The notes below the pieces were generated by a model. That model was not told the DNA's origin. It did no database searches and saw only the letters and a list, made by a program, of their open reading frames with translations. Source: Mastigamoeba balamuthi (lineage: Eukaryota > Evosea > Mastigamoebida > Mastigamoebidae). Taken from it: a stretch of DNA of 64,000 nucleotides. Where the stretch lies: NCBI GenBank assembly GCA_902651635.1, contig CACRSC010000023.1:103912-167911 (forward strand), written 5' to 3'. How positions within the stretch are numbered: position 1 is the first letter of the stretch; the number at the start of each line of letters is the position of its first letter. Below are positions 53,278 to 61,934 of the stretch, one piece after another. The position numbers and the translations under genes are program-made.

Positions 53278-55495
53278 ATGCACGACAGGAGCAGCTGCGC
53301 CGCCACGGGCGCCGTCGCGATCGCCGCTGCCGCGGTCGTCATCGCGGTCGCGCCCATCGTGGCCCTCGTCGCCTTCTCGCGCCCCGTCCTCGACGCCGCC
53401 GCCAGCGCCCCGCTGCCCGCCGCCGCCAGCAGCACCGTCCAGCCGCTCATCGTGCGCCCCGCCCCTCCCCTGCGGCCAAATGCGTGCTGAAGCCCCGGTG
53501 CGACGCGCAGGCGAGCTCGGGCCTGCCGACCAAGTGGGCGGCAAAGTACCTGCTGCCCCAGTACTTCCAGGAGGACCGCGGTTCGATTCCCGGCGCCTTA
53601 CTTCTTTTGCTCCCCACTCCCTTCCTCCCTCCCGCACGTCTTGACCCCCCGGAGCGGGCGCGGCGCAGGCACCTGCTGGGTGTTCGCGACGATCGGGTGG
53701 CTGGAGCAGTCGTACCGCCAGAACGGCATCGAGAAGGGGTTCCTGGAGCCCGACCAGTACGTGCGCCTCAACAACCAGGCCTTCGGCATCAGCGTCATCG
53801 AGGCCTGCCGCGGCCACCCCGACGTCTGCGACGCCCTCGGCGAGGGCCCGTGGGTCAACCAGACGGCCGGCGGCGAGACGTGGTGGCTCTACAGGTGAAA
53901 ACCCGTTGAACTGTCTGTCTGTTGCATTTCGCTGACGTGATGTCATATCGGCGAAATATCTGGTTTTGAATTCTCACTTTGCCCTCCCCAGCCTGTCGGC
54001 GCTGTACCACCAGGTCCTGCCGTCGTCGGTGTGCCCGTACACGGACGAGGAGCACGAGCTCGAGTGCCCGGGCATGGACAAGGCGGTCAGGTTCAACCCG
54101 ATCCGGTTTGACATACGCGGCATGGACACGGCCTACAGCGTCGCCGACTCCAAGGCGCTGATGGTGGCCCGCGACAGGCCGCTGCTCTGGTCGTCGCTCA
54201 TGCACACGGTCATGTACTACATGCCGTGCAACGACACGTACTGGGCGCGCCAGGCCGGCTGCAACGCCACCAACCGCGTCCGCTGCCCCACGGACAAGTA
54301 CTACAACAGCGACTACTGCGCCCGCTTCGAGTCGGCCATGTACAGTTGCGTGGGCCCCCCCACCCCCCTCACAGCACGCACTGACCCAGCGCACCAACGC
54401 ACGGCGGAGCAGACCAGGACGGCGAGTTCTTCATGCAGGGGAACACGGTGGTCGAGGGCGGGCACGCGATGAACGCGGTGGGGTACAACGACGAGTTCGT
54501 GACCAAGCAGGGGCAGAAGGGCGGCTTCATCATCAAGAACAGCTGGCACGACCTGACCTACGGCGCCGACCCCGACGGCCGCGGCGCCCGCGGCTCGCAC
54601 TCGGTGGCCTACTGGATGCAGGAGATCAGCGCGTGGGACGAGAAGGCGCTGTGCCCGGGGCCCCTGAACCCCGACAACTGGCTCTCGTGCGTCGCCCAGC
54701 AGCCGGGCCCCACGATGCCCGGCAGGCGCGCCAAGCGGACCGTCGCGGCCGCAGACGGCAGCTACGACATCTCGCAGACGTGCCTCTCGGAGAGGTTCAT
54801 GGAGTACCTCGTCAACGTGACGCTGCAGCCGACGGAGTTTGTCTGCCGCGACGCCGCGTGGTGCGCAGTCGGCGGGCGCCACAGGTACTTCCTCGTCAGC
54901 GTCGAGCGCAGCGCAGACCAGCGCACGATGCAGGTCTGCATGCTCCACTACGACGCCAAGACCGCCGCCCAGGCCACCATCTGCACCCCCTACGTCAACC
55001 CCTCCCTCGTCGCCTACATCTGGGCCCGTGCGTGCTCCCTCTCTCTTCATTATAATATCTCTCTCTTCTTCTCTCTCTCTCTCTCTGCTCTTTTCCTGCG
55101 CTCTCTCCTCTCTCTCCCTTTCCCTCTCTTTCCTGTCCTGCGTCTGCGTCTGTGTTGTGTTCGCTCTATTTCTGTGCGAGAAAATGGACTTGGGTCTGAG
55201 GGGACGGGATCGTTGCGCAGCGGTCCAGGCGCAGCAGGATAGGCTCAGGAACGACCCGGACTTCTGCGGGTACTTCTTCTGGCCGTACGAGATGATGTAC
55301 CAGCAGACGGGCGTGCTGGGCGCGGGGAACACGTACACGACCAACTTCGACATTGTGTGGGACGACAGCTCGTACATCGCCAACATGGACAGGCACCCCG
55401 AGTACGACTACTCGTTCGTCAAGGCCTCCACCGCCGTCCAGAGGTCCGTCGACTTTGGCGCTCTGCCCTCGCCGTTCCCCAAGAGGCGCTATTAA
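53278..55495 (+). CDS. Membrane-anchored papain-family (C1A-like) cysteine protease
   Basis: Exon 1 begins MHDRSSCAATGAVAIAAAAV, an N-terminal signal-anchor. The mature region follows: FQEDRG joined to TCWVFATIG across the intron 53581-53668. This places a Gln exactly six residues before the nucleophile Cys, as in papain (Gln19, Cys25). The catalytic His is in VVEGGHAMNAVGYND (about 54452-54495) and the Asn in GGFIIKNSWH (about 54521-54548). So the triad and oxyanion Gln all appear present, although the usual CGSCWAF is GTCWVFA. A long C-terminal extension is rich in Cys and aromatic residues and ends PSPFPKRRY (TAA 55493-55495). Introns lie at about 53896-53991, 54345-54415 and about 55028-55221 (with a CT-microsatellite). 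The junction between the anchor and the exon at about 53470-53580 changes frame and is not resolved. Probably lysosomal or surface. Confidence 0.8.
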
Positions 55496-55779
55496 TCGCC
55501 GCGAGCGAGGTAGCACCCTCCTCTCGATCCCACGAGATAGCCTACGACAGCCTTCCTCTCCCAGGCCCCGCGATCACAGCGGGACATGAAATATAACAAA
55601 GACAGCTACTTGGCACTGGCGGCCTTTGAATCACCGAGGATCGTGCTGCATTTTATTGGGCGATCACGCCATGGGATTCCCTTGCGGTTGCTGGCACGGC
55701 GATCTGGCCCGGAGCACTCGGGCGGCGGGGCCTGTGTGTGTCGAAAAAGGCCTGTGCGCCGTTTTCCCGCCGAATATCA

Positions 55780-56132
55780 TCAATCATCGAACAGCAGACG
55801 ACGCTGGTCCTCCTCACCGCGCTTCTGCTGGGCGTCCGCGCACATCTTCCTGCATCGAAGGGGCGGTGAGAGAAGCGCGGACGAGCGGGGGGGGCTGGCT
55901 GGCGGACTTGTAGAGCTCCTTCTGAGTGCGGGAGCGGCGCTTGGAGAGGAGGGCAGAGCAGGGCGACATCTTCTGGTCCGAGGGGCTGGCCGGTGGCAGC
56001 AGCTTGTGCTTGGCAGCACAGGGGTCGCACGACGCGGGGTCGGGGATTATGCTGGGCGGGCGAGTGGAGGGTGAGGACAGGGCGCAGGGGGTGGTGGGGG
56101 GCTCACATGTTCTGGGGCGCGTTCTCCGACAT
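55780..56132 (-). CDS. Three-exon 78-aa microprotein with CxxC and KMCADAQQKR tail
   Basis: Exon 1 (56132-56107), exon 2 (56051-55908) and exon 3 (55849-55780) join in phase at GTGAGC...CCCAG and GTCCGC...TGCAG introns. The product starts MSENAPQNIIIPDPASCDPC (CxxC-type pair), continues KHKLLPPASPSDQKMSPCSA and LLSKRRSRTQKELYK, and ends KMCADAQQKRGEEDQ then RRLLFDD (TGA). Basic and helical, so possibly nuclear or mitochondrial, but unassigned. The GTCCGC donor is the one used in the Rac gene. GATATTCCC lies about 170 bp upstream (56305). Coding is inferred from phase-consistent splicing. Confidence 0.55.
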
Positions 56133-56856
56133 AATTGAACTCAATCGAAACCAAAAATTAAGTTTTCTGGGATGAAGATATTGCAATCTTCCGCCCCATT
56201 GAACAAATGTCCCAAGCGGAAGTCGGAGAGAAAAAGGAGGTGATGTCAGCAAAACAATGTGGTGACGTAGAGGGAGGAGAAAAATAGCGCGCCGGATAGC
56301 ATACGATATTCCCTTCGATCGGACGAGCGGAACGAAATAATGTGAGAGCATCTGTGGCCGAGTCGGTCCAAGGCGCTGCATTCAGGTTGCAGTCTCGCAA
56401 GAGGCCTGGGTTCGAATCCCAGCGGATGCATTACTTTTGCCAGCTATTTTGGTTTGTAAAAGCGTCGGTCCCCATTTGCATATTCGTTTCTCCTGTCCGA
56501 GTCCCATATTTGCGAGTGGTTGTGCTCGCAGACCCTGCTGTTGTTTGTAATGCGTGCGGGCACCGGCGATGTAGCGGTTCCCCGTTCCGCAATTTCACAG
56601 TTGGGACGGACTCACAAGAAAAGTGCAGAGAAGATATTTGAAAACAAGGAACTATGAGGTAATCGAAATGGGGATTACCCGAATTCTCAAACTCCACAAA
56701 TTCGTGTGGGGCAGGTGGACCTCTGCTGCTTTTCTGCTCCAAACCAAACCGAAATTCGAACCCTGTTGATTCAGAAGAGCTCATCACAAGCTTGTGAACA
56801 ACGCCCCGGGAGTCTCGAGCCGCGCCTGCGCCCCCCCTCCTCCTCAGTCGTCCAGC
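56133..56856. other. Intergenic region containing tRNA-Leu
   Basis: About 720 bp. It holds the 5' flank of the 78-aa microprotein gene (-), the tRNA-Leu gene (listed separately) and the 5' flank of the next plus gene, with AGAAGATATTTG at 56630. Nothing else is recognised. Confidence 0.5.
56348..56430 (+). tRNA. tRNA-Leu (anticodon CAG)
   Basis: The gene is an 83-nt class II tRNA. The acceptor GCATCTG (56348-56354) pairs with CGGATGC (56423-56429, one T-G wobble), and A56430 is the discriminator. The A box reads TGGCCGAGTCGG and the B box GGTTCGAATCC. The anticodon stem CTGCA/TGCAG closes loop TTCAGGT, giving CAG. The variable arm TCTCGCAAGA is long, as expected for Leu. No intron. TTTT follows shortly downstream. 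Confidence 0.95.
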
Positions 56857-57765
56857 ATGGTCAAGGTCTGCGCGTACCGTGGCGGTCTCAAGTGGGAGGT
56901 GCTCGTCCTGAGCACGCGGCAGACGCGCAGGGGCGACGTGCCCAACAGTCAGCTCGCTGCCAAGGAGCTGCGCAGCAAAAAGTTCAAGCACAACTGGATG
57001 GCGGAGCAGGAGGCCAAGGGCAACGTCGTGCTGCGCGTGCTCGACGACGCGCACACGCTGCTGGCGATCCAGGTCGAGTCCATCGTGCGCGACATGCTCT
57101 GCACGCGCCAGAGCCTCCTCAAGACGGTCACCAAGCGATTCCACGCCTTCAGCCTCGCCCGCCGCGAGGACCTCCCCGAGGCCTTCGCCGCCCTCGAGTC
57201 CGGTGCGCCTCTTCCCGATCCCCCACCCTCCCCCCACCAGCGCAACGTTGTTGTGTCGTGGGCGGTTGTGTTGTTCGCCGGATGGGAATTTCGGGCACAC
57301 CTTTTCATCAATTGAAACAAGAAACCAACCCCTCCCCAGCACGGCCACACGGACGTGGAACTCACGACCCCCCGCGACCACCCCCCAGACGGCTTCACGA
57401 TGGTCAAGCCCACTGTGCCCCCCAAGTGCCGCGGCTGGTCGATCATCACGCTCAGCGAGGAGCCGGCGGAATCGTCGTCGCCGCTCGAGGCCCCCGAGGA
57501 CTGCAAGGCGGAGGACCGAAAGGCCGCTGGCCGCCCAGCCTCCTCCCAGGCCACCGACGCGCGCACCGCGGCCTGCGCCGTGGCCGCCGACCCCGCGGCA
57601 GACTGCGCCGGGGGCAGGTGTTCGCCTGTGGCCGGTTTTTCCAACTTTCGGCCGCTCGATTCTCCCGAGTCGACGCTGGCGCCGAGTCCGCGCATCGCCG
57701 ACTGGGAATTCGCGCAGCAGGTCGTGCTGCCGTCGATAACCTCCTTCTGGAGCTGCTCTCAGTGA
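56857..57765 (+). CDS. Unknown two-exon protein, about 250 aa
   Basis: Exon 1 (56857 to about 57201) gives MVKVCAYRGGLKWEVLVLST, then RSKKFKHNWMAEQEAKGNVV and a helical segment ending AFAALES. An intron (GTGCGC donor, about 57202; acceptor near 57340) leads to exon 2, with GFTMVKPTVPPKCRGWSIIT, a charged Ala/Pro linker, and a C-terminus DWEFAQQVVLPSITSFWSCS (TGA about 57763). Repeated beta-type segments suggest a small globular domain in exon 1. The family is not recognised. An upstream in-frame Met at 56794 is possible, but the Pro/Ser leader there looks like 5' UTR. Confidence 0.55.
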
Positions 57766-58103
57766 ACGCCACCACGAGTTCCCCCCGCACCACCACTTCC
57801 CCCCACCCTTTTTTGTTATGAATTTTCCGACTCCATAAGACCGACTTCGTCGAGCTGAATTGCAATACACACCGCGCAGGGGAGGTCTTTTCCTTGTAGA
57901 GTTTCCGAGCCCAGTTCCCTATTCTGCGATATGTTGTGGTATCTGCCTTTTTTCTATCCGCCGCGAGATATCCCCGCGATATTCTCCTCCTACGGAGAGA
58001 GGATCTCGACAGGCACTGCTTGTCAAAAAGCTCCACAAGTCTCTTCAGAGAACACCACCACACGCCCGGACCGAAGCGGCTCCCGGACAGCAGCACCCCG
58101 CAC
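57766..58103. promoter_or_regulatory. Promoter region of the MBOAT gene
   Basis: About 338 bp. It contains GCGAGATATCCCCGC at 57963-57977 followed by GCGATATTCTCC at 57976-57987, two overlapping matches to the shared element, about 115-140 bp before the ATG. Poly-T (TTTTTTC) at about 57951 precedes it. No gene is seen. Confidence 0.5.
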
Positions 58104-59770
58104 ATGACTCTGGTCAGCAGGAAGACGGCAGCCAAGCCACCGTCCGCGGTCGAGGCGACGCCCTCGCCGCAGGGCTCGCCCGAGGTCGTCAAGCCCGTCG
58201 CCCGCAGCGCAGCCTACCAGTCGCCCGCCATCCGCACCCCGGAGCCCCGCTCGCCGCCCGTCGACCTCAAGGACTCGCGCTGGGAGATCGTCTTCAACAT
58301 CACGCTCGTCATGGTGGCGTTCTACCTCATGCGCACGTGCCTCGACTACTACGAGAAGACAGGTACACTTTTCCGTTCAAAACCCGAAGAGGCGCTGACA
58401 ACCGCCGGGTCCTGTGTGCACAAACACACGCTTGCAGGCAAACTGCTGGATCTGAGCCTGCTCGAGTGGCTCGTGGGAGGGTGGAGGCTGGTGGTGGTCG
58501 CCTGCATCAGCGCGTGCGCCGCGACGTTCACGGCGCTGTTCTGGGTGCTCGTGGCGGCCCAGAGGAAGATGCCCGCGCTGCGCTACCCGTGCCACGCGGT
58601 CTACTGCGCCGCCCAGGCCATCCTGCTGACGACGCCTGTCTGGGTCCTCAACGTCCTCATCCCCGACTACACGCCCCTGCACGGAGCCAGCGTTGCGACG
58701 CAGGTATCTCCCCCGAACACCGCTTGGAAAGATTCTAGATTCACGCGATTTCCCCCGATTTCTGATTCCTTGCCTGCTCTCGCAGATGATCATCCTGGTC
58801 ACCAAGATGCACTCGTTCTACTTCACCGAGTGCAACACGACGCTGGTCAGCCCCAAGGCCCGCTGCCCCTCGCTCGGCAGCTTCATCAGCTTCCTCTTCT
58901 TCCCGACGCTCTGCTACGTCCCCGAGGGCCTCTTCCCTCGCACGGACCGCATCCGCTGGCGCTACGTCTTTGGTTCGTTCTCCCTCCGGCCGCTTCTCCG
59001 GGCCCGGCTCACGGTTCTTGCGCAGAGATGACGGGGGTCTGCTGCGCGTCGCTGTTTGTGGCGTACACGCTGATGGCGCACGAGATCCTGCCGCACCTCA
59101 AGACGGTGGCCGAGGTCGGTTTCCTCAAGACGCTCATCCGCACCGGCCTCCCGACGTTCGGCTTCTACGTCCTGTTCTTCTTCGGCCTCTTCCACGCGTT
59201 CTTCGAGATCGTCTCGGAGGTCGGCCTGCTTATCCTCTCTCCTCTCTCCTCTGTGCGAGGCGGGTCCTGACCGTGCGTTACACAGATCATGAGGTTCGGC
59301 GAGAGGAGGACGTACGGCGAGTGGTGGACGATCCGCGACTGGGGGCAGTTCTGGAAGCTGTGGAACTACCGCGTGCACGAGTGGCTCGTGCGCCACATCT
59401 TCCTGGGCTCCATGACGGACATCAAGGCCCCCAGGGGCGTCGCGTTCTTGCTCAGCTTCGTCATCTCCGGCCTCCTGCACGAGTACCTCATCTGGGTGGC
59501 CTTCCGCAAGCTCCAGTTTTGGGTGCGTTGACTGGGTTGGATGACATGCGGGACGCTGTTGCTGACTGCTTACTGGGTGTGTGGCGTCTGGCGCAGATCC
59601 TTACTGTGCTGATCGTGCAAACGCTCTTCATGGCCGTTGTCCGCGGCTTCATCGGCAACGCCATCGGCAACATGCTGCTGTGGATCGGGCTGCACATCGG
59701 GCCCAACACCGTGATGATCATGATCACGTACTCGGTCACCGGCAAGCTCTCCCAGTTCAAGCTTTTTTAG
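58104..59770 (+). CDS. MBOAT acyltransferase of the DGAT1/SOAT family
   Basis: Membrane-bound O-acyltransferase that makes triacylglycerol or sterol esters from acyl-CoA in the endoplasmic reticulum. Motifs: MTKMHSFYF-type start of the MBOAT core (MIILVTKMHSFYFTECN), CPSLGSFISFLFFPTLCYVP (the PTLCY block of DGAT1/SOAT), TYGEWWTIRDWGQFWKLWNY (the FYxDWWN-like segment), VHEWLVRHIF and the catalytic-His segment FVISGLLHEYLI. Many membrane helices precede and follow. Six exons: 58104 to about 58361, about 58438-58703, about 58786-58970, about 59028-59219, about 59287-59520 and about 59597-59770, with TAG. The Pro/Ser-rich N-terminus (about 50 aa) fits DGAT1-type tails. DGAT1 versus sterol acyltransferase is not decided. 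The acyl-CoA synthetase gene lies 2 kb downstream. Confidence 0.88.
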
Positions 59771-59967
59771 AATCAGCCACCACACACCTGCAGCCCCCCT
59801 TCTTATTCTTCCAAGACCAATTCCAAATCAAAACAAATGCCCGATTTCTCGAGCTGCCACCCGGAATCCAGAGTTGATATCCCTCGATCGGTCGCGCAAA
59901 AATCAAGCGACTGGACGCGGGTGAATCTCACGTTCACTTTCTTTACCGTATTTCTGCCTTTTCGCCG

Positions 59968-61749
59968 ATGGACGAGCCCGACCCGCTCGAGGCCGCGTGG
60001 TGCCTGCGCACCCTCGTCGTCGCCCACGTCCACGACCCCTCGGACCTGGTGGCCCTCGCGCTGTCGCTGCCCTGCGCGCTCGCCGCCCCCTGCCTCCTCG
60101 AGCTGCGCGACCTGCGCGTCCCGGCGCTGCTCGACGGCCTCGTCCGCGCCTGCGCCCGCGGCGACGCGCGGACGGCCCTCGCGCTGCTCTGCGGCCGCCC
60201 GTTCGACGTGCGCCTGCACGCCGCGCGCGACACGTCGTCGGGCATCAGCATGCTGGTCCGCTGGGCCTGCATGCACTCGGCCCGCGCCTCGGGCTCGGCC
60301 GAGCTGCCCGCGCTGCTCGCGGGCCCGCCGCTGCGCATCGCCGGCGACGAGAGCGCGTGGTTCGGCGACGCCGGGGCGTTCACGAGCGCGTGCTGGTTCG
60401 GGCTGCCGTCGGCGGTGAGCCTGCTGCCGGGGCTGGTGGTGGCCGACGAGGCCGAGCGCCAGCGGCTGCTCTGCAGCGGGGTGCTCAACGCCTTCAGGCG
60501 CGGCCACGCAGAGGTCGTCACGGCGCTGCTGCGGAGCTGGGGCTGGCGCGAGGACCGCATGAGCGCGGACCTCGTGGCAGAGCTGCTCAAGCAGAACAGC
60601 TTCTCGCACCTGCAGCGCCTGTCGCGCCCCGACGACGTGCCGCGCGTGCCGTCGCTGTTCTTCTACCGCATGTGCATGGAGGTCGCCTGCAGGCAGCGCT
60701 ACAGGGACAGCGCCGAGTGCCTCGCGGTCCTCGCGCGGCCGCCGTTCCTCCTCGGCCAGCCCGACGCGCGCTGCGTCTGCGCGCTGGACCTCGCCTGCGC
60801 CAGCGGCCACGCGCGCGCCGTCGACGTCCTCGCCGAGCGGCCCTACGACCTCGGCTACGACGACGCCCGCGCCGAGCGCCAGTCGGTCCTCGCCAGCGCC
60901 TGCGCCAGCGGCAGCGCCGCCACGGTGCGCCGCCTCGCGCTGCCCCCGTTCTCGCTCGGCCGCGCCGAGGCCGCCGCGGGCAACGGCGCGGCGCTCGAGG
61001 CCGCGTGCGTCGGCGGGCACAGGGACGTCGTGCGGCTGCTGGGCCAGGCGCCGTACTCGATGACGCGGCAGGACCTCGTCGACAACCCCGACTCGGTCTT
61101 TGTGCACACGTGCGCCAACGGCCACGCCGGCGTGCTCGAGGAGCTCGCGGGGCCGCCCTTCTCGCTGCGCCAGCAGGACGCGCAGAGCAGCACGTTCCTC
61201 ACGGCGCTCTCGCACGCCTGCCGCAACGGCCACGCCGAGGTCGTGCGCGTGCTCGCGCGGCCGCCCTACTCGCTGGGCGAGGAGGACGCGCGCGTCGACG
61301 GCAACGAGCCGCTCATCTCGGCCTGCCGCAACGGCCACTGCGAGATAGTCCGCATGCTCGCGCGGCCGCCCTTCTCGATGGGCACCGCCGAGGCGCAGTT
61401 CATGGAGTGCGAGGCGCTGCGCGCGGCGTGCTGCGAGGGGCACCTCGACGTGATCAGGATCCTCGGGGAGCCGCCCTACTCTCTCGGTGCCGCAGAGGCG
61501 CGGGCGAGGAACAACGACGCGCTGTTCTACGCGTGCAAGAACAGGCGCGGGGACGTCGTCAGAGCGCTGGGGGAGCCGCCCTACAGCCTGGGCAGGGCCG
61601 ACGCCGTCGCCGCGGGCAGGAGGGTGACGAGGACGCAGGAGTACCTGTGCTTCCGGGCCGTGGCGGACGTTCTCCGCAGCCCGCCCTACAACTTCTCCTT
61701 CTCGTCGCCGTCGCAGCTGCAGAACCCGTCCACCTGTGTATTACAGTAA
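59968..61749 (+). CDS. Ankyrin-repeat protein with PPYSLG-type repeats and CaaX box CVLQ, intronless
   Basis: A 593-aa single-exon frame. From residue about 240 to 560 there are about nine repeats of 36-38 aa with the consensus 'LxxACxxGHxxVVRxLxxPPYSLGxxDA' (ACVGGHRDVVRLLGQAPYSM, ACRNGHAEVVRVLARPPYSL, ACCEGHLDVIRILGEPPYSL). The GH..VV..L core is ankyrin-like, but the usual D.NA..K.G.TPLH beta-turn is replaced by PPYSLG..DA, so it is an unusual ankyrin subtype. The N-terminal 230 residues have weaker similar helices. The protein ends PSTCVLQ, a CaaX box with terminal Gln that predicts farnesylation. No signal peptide or membrane helix. Likely a membrane-tethered interaction scaffold (inference). 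Multigene families of such proteins occur in amoebozoans. Confidence 0.85.
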   Translation: MDEPDPLEAAWCLRTLVVAHVHDPSDLVALALSLPCALAAPCLLELRDLRVPALLDGLVRACARGDARTALALLCGRPFDVRLHAARDTSSGISMLVRWACMHSARASGSAELPALLAGPPLRIAGDESAWFGDAGAFTSACWFGLPSAVSLLPGLVVADEAERQRLLCSGVLNAFRRGHAEVVTALLRSWGWREDRMSADLVAELLKQNSFSHLQRLSRPDDVPRVPSLFFYRMCMEVACRQRYRDSAECLAVLARPPFLLGQPDARCVCALDLACASGHARAVDVLAERPYDLGYDDARAERQSVLASACASGSAATVRRLALPPFSLGRAEAAAGNGAALEAACVGGHRDVVRLLGQAPYSMTRQDLVDNPDSVFVHTCANGHAGVLEELAGPPFSLRQQDAQSSTFLTALSHACRNGHAEVVRVLARPPYSLGEEDARVDGNEPLISACRNGHCEIVRMLARPPFSMGTAEAQFMECEALRAACCEGHLDVIRILGEPPYSLGAAEARARNNDALFYACKNRRGDVVRALGEPPYSLGRADAVAAGRRVTRTQEYLCFRAVADVLRSPPYNFSFSSPSQLQNPSTCVLQ

Positions 61750-61934
61750 GCGTGTATAAACCGGCCGAGGTGCATTGTCGTTGCGTTGACGTCTCGCAGA
61801 CACGTGTCCGGCGTCAGGGAGCACAGTCAAAATATCTCGGAGGAATCTGCCCTTCCTCTCTTTCCTGGTGAAAACAAAAGGGCGGCCGTAACGACTCTTG
61901 TGTAGTCTCGCAACAACCACCACAGCAAGCAGAC

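Noticed and set aside
53580-53597. T-arm-like sequence GGTTCGATTCC suggesting a tRNA
   Set aside because: The upstream bases are coding (FQEDRG) and no acceptor, D-arm or anticodon stem can be formed. The match is the exon-intron border of the protease gene.
55028-55130. CT-rich microsatellite as a coding Ser/Leu tract
   Set aside because: It lies between clear coding exons of the protease and has GT...AG limits and pyrimidine-rich intron character.
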